A stretch of 64,000 nucleotides of DNA from Limnomonas spitsbergensis (Eukaryota > Chlorophyta > Chlorophyceae > Chlamydomonadales). Of the stretch, positions 9,501 through 21,500 are shown in pieces. The stretch is from positions 1,178,001 through 1,242,000 of the forward strand of contig JAYJMM010000016.1 of the NCBI GenBank assembly GCA_037349105.1, read 5' to 3'. Position 1 is the stretch's first letter. Every line of letters begins with the position of its first letter. The translations under genes were made by a program, and so were the position numbers. The notes under the pieces are model-generated. The model saw only the letters and a program-made list of their open reading frames with translations, had not been told where the DNA came from and ran no database searches.

Positions 9501-12500
9501 GTTTGGAAGGGGGGGGGTGGCTTGCTGGTACATGGGGAGCCGCATGATAGGACCCTCCCCTGATGGCTGTACCTACCTGGCATGCTCGTGAGCTGGCCTC
9601 AGCGGGACGCAGTGGGGTGCATGGGAGCAGGCAACTGTTGTACACAAATTGCAGGCAGGCTTTATGTGGAGGGGGTGGGACATGGTCTGCTGTTACTTAA
9701 GTATCCACTTGATAGGACCCTCTCCTGATGGAAGAACCCACCTGGCATGTTAGTGATCTGGCCGCAGCGGGACGCAGCACGGCGCAGGGGGATGCAAGGG
9801 AGCAGGCAGCTGTTGTACACAAATGTCAGACAGGCCTTGTTTGGAGGGGAGGGGGCATGAATTGCTGGTGCTTGGGGCTCCGCTTGACAGGACACACCCT
9901 GATGGACGCACCCACCTAATTTCTTGGTGAGCCACTGGTCTGCATGCATCGGGATACATGGGAGCAGGAAGCTGCTCAACACATATTTCAGACAGAAGAG
10001 GGGACACAGGGTTTGTCACTGGCTCTACACGACAGGAATGTTGCGACACTGCGACCGCTTACACAATTCACAAATCCCAACCCCTTAACCCTAAACCCTA
10101 TAGACCATAAAGATTCTAAACAGGGAGCGTACCCTGCTGGCAGCATCTTTCTGATTCCTTGGTGAGCCCTCGGACTGCAGCGGTTAAAACCGGGAAGGAT
10201 CGACTGCTTTTCACAATCTGCAGGCAGCACTGGCTTAAAAGGAACAACAATATTGCTGCCAGCTCTCACTTTCTCCCTAATGCTCCCGCCTGCCCTGCCC
10301 CTTTCCTCCCCACCCACTTCCTCCAATACTCCAACCTGCCCTGCCCTCCCCTGCCCTGCCCTCCCCTCCCCACCCCTCCCTTGCCCTGCCATCCCTTGCC
10401 CTCCCCTCCCCTCCCCTCCCCTCCCCTCCCCTCCCCACTCTCTCTCCACAGGCACAGCGGCACCGCCATTGTTGGAGATGCTGCCTCCCTGCCACAGCCC
10501 AATACCTCCTCCCTGTCAGCTGTCGCTCGCTTGTCAACCCAAGCGGACGCAAGTGCTGAAGGTGAGCCAAGCCAGCTCAAAGAGATCCAACAAGGGATCT
10601 GGACATGGATCTGGACCTGGATCTGGACAATTTGCAGCCCATCATCATTTCATCATTGGTTGGGCCATAGGGCACTGTACTGGATACATGCCAAGCGTCA
10701 CTCCCTTCACTCCTGCTTTCAAAAATATTCAAAACCTGATTTGTGTGGACCTGAGCAGGCACTGCCTACAACGGTTCGGTGTTGATGTACACCAGAGTCA
10801 ACGTACCGGAACAGTACATCAATTTCAGGTATGTGTCACGAAAAACCCTAGTGCTTTGATGTTGAGGTGGCCAGGTGCGCAAAGGCCCTTAGGCAGAGGG
10901 CCAAGGGGGGAGGATGGTGCCTATGTAACTTGTAAGCTTGTGTTCGTCCTTCTGGTTCCCCAGGGACTGGAAACAATTTTTTTTTAAAGTCTTGTCCTCC
11001 GTGATCTTTCTGTTATTATTCAGATCTGGATACACCCTGCCTGTAAGATCTAAATATACCTGACCCATCAGATCTGAACATGCCTAACGGCCTGACCCCT
11101 TAAGTATAATGTGCCTGATAAATTATATCGCAATACACTTGATTGATTAGATCTGAACACGCCTGACCCATCAGATCTGACTATGCCTGACCCATCAGAT
11201 CTGAATACGCCTGACTCATCAGATCTGACTATGCCTGACCCATCAGATCTGAACACGCCTGACCCAATAGATCTGAATATGCCTGACCCATCAGATCTGA
11301 ATACGCCTGACCCATCAGATCTGAATACGCCTGCCCATCAAATCTGAATACGCCTTACCCATCAGATCTGAATACACCTGGCCCATCAGATCTGAATACG
11401 CCTGGCCCATCAGATGTGAATACACCTGACCCATCATATCTAGATACACCTGACCCATCAGATATGAATACGCCTAACCCATCAGATCAGAATACACCTG
11501 ACCCATCAGATCTGAATACACCTGAACCATCAGATCTGAATACACCTGACCCATCAGATCTGAATACACCTGACCCATCAGATCTGAATACGCCCGGCCC
11601 GCATCCGCACCTGCTCTGCTGTCACATCCCCTGCAGCTACCTGTCACCAAGGATCAGCCACGTCGTCCTCCCCACACTCCAACCGTCAACCAGCTACTTC
11701 TATATCGTCGGGGACGGGCAGTTGTGGTCTGCAGAGCGGAACTTCACGACGCTCCCTGGCAGGTCTCTTAACCCTTAACCCTAAACCCTAAGTCCTAGGT
11801 CTCTTAACCCGAAGCTCTCAACCCTAAACCCTCAACCCTCGGTCTCTACGTGGCAACAGCTATTTGTTGCACTGCTCTCTCTCTTACTCTCTTTGATCAC
11901 AATTGGGTGTTCAGAAGATCCACATTTCTGGGATATGTCGAGCCCCCGCCGAGTTTTAGTGGCCATGTCTCCTCACGCGGGGGACACCGAGGTGGGCCTT
12001 CTGAGCCTCATGTGCGCATACAGATGAAAATACCGCAGTGCTTACTGTAGGTTACTTCAGCCACACCTCAGCTACAACCCAGTGAGGCCTGCAGGGCCTG
12101 GCCCTGCAGGCCCTGCTGCTTGGGCCACAGGCCACAGGCCGGTCTAGTTTGGGTCTCAAATGTGCCCAGTGGTGTTTTAAACCACCTTATAGGGCCCCCT
12201 CAAAGGTGGGCTGACATGCACTTAAAGTCATTTCTGGGGTCAGTCATGCACTCATGCCCGCTCGTGCCTTTGCCCGTGCAGGCCTGTCTATCCTCTATGA
12301 ATCAGCGTGTTTGAGGAGCCAGGCCAGAGCGGTAATTCCTCCGTAACCCCACTGGGATTCTTCATGTCTGAGGTGTCAGCCACACAAATTCCCATAAAAT
12401 TCCCGTGCAGGCCCGTCTATTCACTACGGATTGGTGTGTTTGGATGCCTGAGCCAGATCCGTCGAGACTCCGTAACCCCATTGGGTGGCTCCCTTTTTTA

Positions 12501-15500
12501 TGAGGCAATGATGCCTATTCCCGTGCAGGCCTACCTACCCACTACGAATCGGCGTGTTTGGGGACCTGGGCCAGAGCCGGAACGCCACCGACACTATGCG
12601 CCACATGGCAGCCAACAAACCCGCTGTCATCATCAACACCGGCGACCTGTCCTACGCCGACCTGTACAAGCCTGACGTGAGGGAGTGATGAGTGATGAGT
12701 GATGTGCACGCCTGATGTGAGAGAGTGATGAGTGTTGAGTGCATAGTGATGTACCCGCCTGATGTGAGGGAGTGATGAAGGGGCCTGAAACTGAAATCTG
12801 GAACCTGGGACCTGGAGCCTCAAAACCTGGAGCCCTTGGACCCTTGGACCCTTGGACCCTTGGACCCTTGGACCCTGGAACCCTGGAACCCTGGGACCCT
12901 GTGACCCTGTGACCCTGTGACCCTGTGACCCTGGAACCCTGTGACCCTGGAACCCTGGGACCCTGGGACCCTGGAACCCTGGGACCCTGGAACCCTGGGA
13001 CCCTGGAACCCTGGGACCCTGGGACCCTGGGACCCTGGAACCCTGGAACCCTGGAACCCTGGGACCCTGGGACCCTGGGACCCTGGGACCCTGGGACCCT
13101 GGGACCCTGGGACCCTGGGACCCTGGGACCCTGGGACCCTGGAGCCCTGGGACCCTGGGACCCTGGGACCCTGGGACCCTGGGACCCTGGGACCCTGGGA
13201 CCCTGGGACCCTGGAGCCCTGGAGCCCCGGGGCCCCGGGAGTCCGGGACCCCGGGACCCTGGAACCCTGGAACCCTGGAACCCTGGAACCCTGGAACCCT
13301 GGAACCCTGGAACCCTGGAACCCTGGAACCTGAAGCCAAAACGTCCATACTGTAACTTGAAACCTGAAGTTCGAAGCCTAAAACCCAGCCATGAAAAAAG
13401 GAACAACAAGACGATTGCCTAGTGCATAGTGCCTCGTACCTCATACGGTCTAAACGCAATATTTGTGCCGCATGCATCAGCCTGACGTCAGCCCAAAACC
13501 CTGAACCTGAAAATTAAAACCCTAACAGACCTGACAGCATGACTTAAATCCCTCGTTTTAAACCCTGAATGTCTGAACAGGACCCTGAGACGACACTAAC
13601 CACCAACGCATACGGCTCCAATCAACTCCGCTGGGATGCATCCGCGCAGCATTACCAGGAGCTCATCTCCCACGTCCCGATGCTGTCAGTTCCAGGCAAC
13701 CACGAAATAGGTAAGGAGTGGGCATGCCCTGTAGGGTTGTGCCTGGTGTGGAGGTATGCCCTGTAGGGTTGTGCCTGGTGTGGAGGTATGCCCTGTAGGG
13801 TTGTGCCTGGTGTGGAGGCATGCCCTGTAGGGTTGTGCCTGGTGTGGAGGCATGCCCTGGAGGGTTGTGCCTGGTGTGGAGGCACGCCCTGTAGGGTTGT
13901 GCCTGGTGTGGAGGCATGCCCTGTAGGGTTGTGCCTGGTGTGGAGGCATGCCCTGTAGGGTTGTGCCTGGTGTGGAGGCATGCCCTGGAGGGTTGTGCCT
14001 GGTGTGGAGGCATGCCCTGGAGGGTTGTGCCTGGTGTGGAGGCATGCCCTGGAAGGTTGTGCCTGGTGTGGAGGCATGCCCTGTAGGGTTGTGCCTGGTG
14101 TGGAGGCATGTCCTGTAGGGTTGTGCCTGGTGTGGAGGCATGCCCTGGAGGGTTGTGCCTGGTGTGGAGGCATGCCCTGGAGGGTTGTGCCTGGTGTGGA
14201 GGCATGCCCTGTAGGGTTGTGCCTGGTGTGGAGGCATGCCCTGTAGGGTTGTGACTGCCTCAATGAATGAAGCCTGCATGCTACCTGCCGTCTGCCTCAA
14301 GAACGCTGCATGCTACCTCAATGGACAACGCCTGCCTATTACCTGCTGCCTCAGCAGATGCTGCTCACTACCTCAATGGACACAACTTGCCTGTTGCCTG
14401 CTGTTGATGGTTGCAGCCTGCTGCATGCTGCCTCAACAGACGAAGCCTGCCTGCTGCCTGCCTGCTGCCTGTCTGCCAGCTTGCCTGCCTGCCTGAACAA
14501 ATAAAGCCTGCATGCTATTTGCCTTCTGCCTCAATGAACGCTGCATGCTGCTTCAATGGGCAACGCCTGCCTACCACCTGCTGCCTCAACGGATGCTGCC
14601 CTCTACCTCAATGGACGATACTTGCATGCTGCCTCAATAAACGATGCCTGTCTGCTGCCTGCTGCCTGACTCATTAAACGATACCCGCCTGCTGCCTGCT
14701 GCCTGCTCCCTGCTCCCTGTCACCTGCTGCCTGCTGTCTGCCTCAATAAATGATACCTGCCTGCTGCCTGCTGCCTGCTGCCTGCTGCCTGCTACCTGCT
14801 ACCTGCTACCTGCCACCTGCCTGCCTGCCGCCAGCCTTCCTTCCTTCGGCCTCAAAAGACACTGCTGCTGTTGTGGGTGCAGAATGCGATAACATCAACT
14901 GCACACTCAGCAACACCACGGTCGAGTTCGAATATCCCTCCAACTACCCTTTCCAGGCCTATGCAGCGCGCTACCCTGTCCCTGTGAGTGGTTGGGCTTT
15001 AGGGGTGAGGGTCAGGGCGTAGCCGGGGTCTCACTGGGTGGCCCTAGCTGGGGACCAGGGTCTCACTGGGTGGCCCTAGCTGGGGGCCGGGGTCTCATTG
15101 GGTGGCCCTAGCTAGGGGCCGGGGTCTCATTGGGTGGCCCTAGCTGGGGGCCGGGGTCTCACTGGGTGGCCCTAGCTGGGGACCGGGGTCTCACTGGGTG
15201 GCCCTAGCTGGGGTCCTGCTGGGAGGCCCTAAGACAGATGAGGCATGGCAGAGTGACCTTCAGATTGTGAGCGTTTTATGACGGTGCGCCGGGTCACTTT
15301 GTATTTGTATGCATCACTTGTGTGCCTCTGGCTGTTACTACATGTAACATGTAACGTGATCAGCTCAAAGGGAGGACAATGTTAAAATCCGTCTGTCGTC
15401 GCACTCCACTGATCTTTTGATTGTGTGGGATATTTGTCGGATACTTTGAGTTTTGGGTAAATTGGGATGTTTGAATTTTTGTCTTGGCTAGCTGTTCATG

Positions 15501-18500
15501 TAATGGCAGGGCTCCACACTTTGCTGCCACACAGTCGAGCGTGCTCGTCAGACAAAGTGAGGAGGTTTCACACCGGTCACACATTATGAAGTACATATTT
15601 GGGATTCTGAAATCGTGACATGTATCGCTGCATTGCTGTTCCATACTTCCATGCATGTGCCATGCATGTGCCATGCATGCACCGCTGTATCTCTGTGTTC
15701 CGTTCTTGTACCATTCATATACTGCTATATTGCCGTATCACATTCATGTGCCGCTGTATTGCTGTGCACCATCCATGTGTTGTCATGTATGGTTGTACTG
15801 CCTTGTTCCACTCTTGTACCGCTGTATTGCCGCATGCCATTCATGTACCGCTGTATTGCTGTGTTTCATTCAGGGTTTGACCTCTGACTTTGGCACCATC
15901 AACACCAACTTGTGGTACTCGACGGTCATCGCGGACACGGTGACGCTCATCACTCTCAACAACTACGTACCATTCCATGAAGGTACCCCCCCCCCTGCCC
16001 CCCGTGTGAACCTTCACACTTATCACACACCATCCCACCTCACACCATCACACACCACCACTCTCAACAACCACGTGCCATTCCATGAAGGTAACCCCTC
16101 CCCCCCCGAGTGTACCTTCACACTCATCACATGCCATCCCACCTCACACCATCCCACACCATCCCACCTCACACTCACCACACACCATCCAACTGAACAG
16201 CTACAGGCCATTCCATGAAGGTGCACACTTTTTGTTCCCTCCTTCTCAAGGAATATCCAGAGTTTCCACCTGTTTAGGAAATGGGTATGCTTGTACACCC
16301 TCTTTGTGCACGCAAAGTGGCTGTTTTGTACAGGAACTAAATACCGTTGTAGACTAGGACAAACCGAGGTCAGAGGTTGCAGGAAACGGCACGAAATGGC
16401 ACAGGCTTAGCCGGATTGTACTACAACTAAAGGTAGCACGATGCAGCATGATACGGCCCAGACTTAGCCGCATTTACTACACAAGTAGCACGGGACGGCA
16501 CAGGCTTAACCGGATTGTGCTATCAAGGTAGCACGAAGCGGCACAGTACGGCACATGCTAAGTATGATTGTACTACCCTGGCAGGAACAGGCCGCTAGAC
16601 AGAAGCTCTGCACCTGCTCTCTCGACATATCACACCGAGCACCGCCACGGGCCATTCGGCAGCTCCAAAACCGGCGGTCTGGAAGGACCAAATTATGCAA
16701 ACTTTGAGCGTTTCCTATAATAAGGCCAACCGGCCCAAGTTACCAACTGCGAACCACCATTGGATACCTTGGCGGTACTTACCCTGGGAACCCACAACCA
16801 AATATGGACACTGCCTGTAACCGGTTATTTAGCTACAATTCAGCTGCATCATGGCCTGCGGCCGAAGGAACCAGGTGCAGCAAGCCCTGCTGCTCAAGCC
16901 TCCAGGCATGCCTCCAGGCATGCCGCTCAGGATTTGGTCCACCTCGTCCCTGTGGCGCCCGCAGGCCGGCCTTCGTAAATGGCCTGGTGCACACAAAATG
17001 AAAACCGTCGCTGCATGTCCCTGTCCCCCTCCATCAACCGTCAACCGCCAACTGCTAACCGCCAACCGTCAACCGTGAACCCCGGTCCTTGCAACCCAGG
17101 CACTCCGCAGCACCTGTGGGCTATGGAGGCGTTTGAGGCTTTTAACCGCACCGCCACTCCCTTCCTGTTTGTCGCCATCCACGCGGCTCCCTACCACACG
17201 TCCTTCAAGCACTTCAAGGTCAGCGGGAAGGCCCTTGTGCGTGCGCGGTGCTTTTCGTTGAGAATTTTTGTGCCGGTGTTTGTGGTTTGCTGGGTGATTA
17301 AATGTTTTGTTTGTTGGGTGATTAAATACAATGCTTGTTGTGTGTTTATTTAAAATATGCTAGATAGTATCTGTTGTGTGTTTCTTTTTGTAAAAACTAT
17401 GTTTGTAGTGTTCCCTGTGATCAAAAGGCCATACCGTTGATTTAATTTGCCTTCCCTCGGTTATGAAAATATGATTTCTTTTGAATGCCCTCAAAGCAAA
17501 TGTTCGACCAAAAACTCTTCATTTCTGACTGAAAGCTGGCGTTGAAAATCCATAAATGAGGAGACTTATGGATCGCTCAACCATTAGGTTTAATTTGCCT
17601 TCCCTTGGGCGTCAAAACATAATTTCTTTTGATGCTGCCCTCAGGGCAAACTGTCAACAAAAACTCTTAATTCCCGACTGAAAACTGGCGTCATCAATTG
17701 ATAATCAGTTAATTCATGGATCCCTCAACCCCAAACAATGCTAATTATGAGGGCAGGCAAAGCAAATCTACGGTACTGTCTTTTGCTGAAATGAGTGATG
17801 CCAGTAAGACAGCAGATCGGTCGGAGGGCCATGATCTTGTGTAACGGTAAGATCTTGAGTGGTAGGGTCTAGGCCAAAAAAGAGAAGATTCCATACCCAT
17901 TTCCATACACTTATATAATATCCCCACCACACACCTTCCTAACTCTTAAAGGTTGGTGTGATGGTAGGGCAGGGAGGGCCCAAAGACAGCTGTTGTGTTT
18001 TAAAGCATCAAGCATCGTGCGTCGGACAACTTTTCGTTCGCTTCGCTGCCAGCGAAGCTTTTCACATTTTAAAGAGCGTCGGACAAAACCTCGTCCATAA
18101 GATTATGTTTTTGGCTGCGCTGAAAAGCGGCAGCGGAAGAGAAGGGGCGAATGTGGGGGAATGTTTGCTGACCAGGCAGGCATCCAGACCCGGCCAGGGT
18201 TAGGGTTCAGGTTAGGGTTGCTGACCAGACAGGCATCTCGGCCGTATGCTCGCTTAAGAAAACCCACCTTACACATTTCAAACCCTTCAAGGTTTCGTGT
18301 GTTAGTAGGACAGGAAAGTGGAAGCGGGAGGGAAGAGGTGTGTGTGTGTGTGGTGGGGGGGGGTGCTGACCAGGCAGGTTTCCAAGCCTGGTAGGGTTCA
18401 GGATTTGGTGTACAGAATTTAGCGTTGCCGACCAGGCAGGCGTCCAGGCCTGATAGGTTATATAATGTAGGGTTCAGGGTAAAGAGTTGCTGATCAGGCA

Positions 18501-21500
18501 GGTGTCCAGGCCCTGCAGGATTAAGGGCTTCCGACTAGGCAGGCGTCCAGGCCCAACAGGGTTCAGGGTTGCAGATCAGACAGGCATTCAGACGCGGAAG
18601 GGTTAAGGGTTTAGGGTTGTTGACAAGACAGGCATCCAGGCCCGACAGGGTTGAGGGGTCCTGACTAGGCAAGCATCCAGGCCCAACAGGGTCAAGGGTT
18701 AAGGTTGCAAACCAGGCAGGTTTCCAGGCCCGGCAGGGTTAGGGTTGTCGACCAGACAGGCATACAGGCCCGGCAGGGTTGAGGGTTTAGGGCTAAGGGT
18801 TGCTGACCTGGCAGGTGTCTAGGCCTGGCAGGTTTAAGGGTTTAGAATTGCAGATCAGGCATGCATCCAGGCTTGACAAGGTATAGGGTTAAGGCTTCAG
18901 TGTGAAGCGTTTAGGGTTAAGAGTTTAGGGTAGTGACCAGGCAGGCATCCAGGCACGGCAGGGCTTTGGGTTTAGGGTTAAGGTTTTAGGGTTTCTGACT
19001 AGGCAGGCATCCAGTCTCGGCAGAAATGTGACCAGATTGGCAGATACTGCGCCGCTGCAGCTGATCTTGTCAGTGCTGGGTGCGGGCAGCTAAGGTGCGT
19101 GCAGCTGCTCTGGTGACGGGACATTGTTGGGAAGGTCGCAAACTCCAGAGCCAAGGGCCAAGTCAGCTCATGAGTTTGATCTTGTCTCTGAAACAGATCT
19201 TTGCCCTCTCTTGATTTACTGTCATGTTGCTGGTACGTTTTCGACTTAACCTGACGGGAAATAATGTTGAAGTCAAGCCTGTCCAAATCATGACTGTCAA
19301 AGCCCTTGCTCGAGGATTCTTTCAGCTACACTCCAGCCAGAATGCAGCGACTTCTCGGCTTGCGTACGAGGGGGCCTGCTGCAGTCAGCCCTTTTGCTAA
19401 GGAGCCACATGGGTCATTGTATGGTCCTATTCAACCCACTTACCATCCGGCCGTCTGGCCGGCCGACCGGCCCCCTCAGACGGCTTGGTCCTCGGTCCAG
19501 TAGACATTGAAATAACAATGTCATGCACAATAACTACCCCACTCCCCAGGAGATGGAGTGCTTTATGTCGATCTACGAAGATATTTTCTATCAGTGAGTC
19601 ACAAAATATATCAAAATATATGCGAGCTGATGCCCTCAGAGGACTGATTCGAATAGGGTAGCACCATATTGACCTGGTGCCAGGTAGGCACTGTCCTGCG
19701 TCACTTGTTCAGAACGCTCCTGACCCTATAACCCAAAGCCCAGCACGTTTACCTCCTTAGACGTGGCCAAGAAACTGCCTTGCCGTGCAACCCTATGTAC
19801 TTGTTGTTGCTGAGTGTTGCCGAATGTTGCTGAACTCAGCTGAATGTTCGCTCAGTTTTCCCTGTAGTCTCTTATGAAATTTCCGAAATTTAGCTATATT
19901 ATCCTCCCTTGCAGGCATGGCGTGGATTTGGTCCTTAGCGGCCACGTGCACGCGTACGGTGAGGCAGCATCGCATGTTTGAGTGCATGTACTGCATTTCA
20001 ACAGGCTGCTGGACTGTTTAGGCTCAGGTTCCTGTGCTGTAATGAATAAGGTTTAAGTGTATACCGGTAGTCCTGCACGAACCTCAATGATTTGGGGCAA
20101 ACAAAGTGGAAATCCCCGATTGCAACCCTAAACCCCAATATGGGGGATCAATTATGAACTGCATCACGGCCGATTGCCACTGCGGCCTATGGGTCAGCAA
20201 GCCCGGCTGATCGGGTTGCTGGCCCAAGGCTGGGAGCCCACAGGGTAAGCTTCAGAATACCAACTTCCATTCAGTTCAAAAATATTAAGACAAAGTAAGG
20301 AGTCTGTTCATATTTGGTCTGAATTATATGTATAGACCTTCTGCGCCCGCCGTGCCAGTGTGCCACTAGGGTTTAGGGTCTAGGGTAACCCTGTGGATCC
20401 TGTGCTGATAGGAGATCCCACCTCCTGAATCATCCATGCTCCCATCCATGCTCCCATCCATGCTCCCCTATTCCTGGGGTTAATGAATAATACATGCACA
20501 GACAAAGTGCGTGGATTAAGGAAGCCACCCATTTTGGCCTAAGCATGGGACAAAGCTACGAGGTACAATCCTATTGCGCCTATTACACCTGTCCTGCCCC
20601 ACCTCACACAATCCTCACATTTCACACTGTTCACACATTTCATACAATTCACAATTCGTCTGTGATGTGTTTTTCGGCTATGAGGCCACTTTCAGCGGGG
20701 CATTCAGCGGGGCTTAAGGCCCAATTGGGACCAAAGCTTGCCCGGCCTATGGCCGGCTGCCCAAACATCATAGCTAGCCACAACTGGGGCTTCCGACTGG
20801 GGGCCGGAGTGTAGCTGACAGGTAGCTGAATCACGAAAAACAAAACACGGCCCGTCGGCCCCTCTCCTGACACTGGCAACCATGTCGTACATTCCTGTTG
20901 CACCCATGTCACCTCCGCTGCCCCTCCACACCCAATTTATATGTCCACACAGTTCATACAATCCATACCCTATTCACAACGTTCACACAATTCACATCCA
21001 TTCCACGTTGCCCTCATGTCTTTAAAGAGTAGGTGAACAAGCGGAGCCCCCCTCAAAGCGTACCGGCCACACGTTTATGTTCAAGGGTGACAGCTGTTCC
21101 CCACAGTTTCTGAACCTGAGCAACTCTGTCGCCACCACCACACTAAATCCACCATTTTCATACTATTCACACATATGCAGCATTCGCACCAAAATCATGC
21201 TGCCCTCAGATCTCATGCATCCAGTGTACCAGCGCCGCGACAGCGCCCCGCTGTACCTCACCCTAAGCAACTCCGTGACCCCCATTACACCCAGGTCACC
21301 CTTTTCATACCATTCACACGTATGCCAAACTTTGCATACCATTTGCATAGTTCACACCATTTGCGTTGCCTTAAGGGTTCATCCACCCAGTCTACAAGTT
21401 CTAGCGAGACACCTGCGCCCCGCTGTACCTGACCCTCAGCAACACTTCAGCCACCACCACACACAATTCACACTGTTCATACCCCCTAGTTCATAATACC

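Noticed and set aside
8207..9563. Cysteine-rich ORFs (CAVGVCCGCVL) resembling keratin-associated proteins
   Set aside because: They are produced by the 13-bp GTGTGTGCTGYGG repeat in every frame.
12542..13477. Collagen-like ORFs (GPRVPGSQ repeats) on the minus strand and PGTLGPWD repeats on the plus strand
   Set aside because: Both are readings of the 8-bp GGACCCTG minisatellite. The 5' part overlaps PAP exon 7 on the other strand.
13652..14300. Overlapping minus-strand ORFs of about 180-204 codons with HTRHNPTGHAST repeats
   Set aside because: They are artefacts of the 32-bp minisatellite, are present in all three frames, and overlap PAP exon 8.
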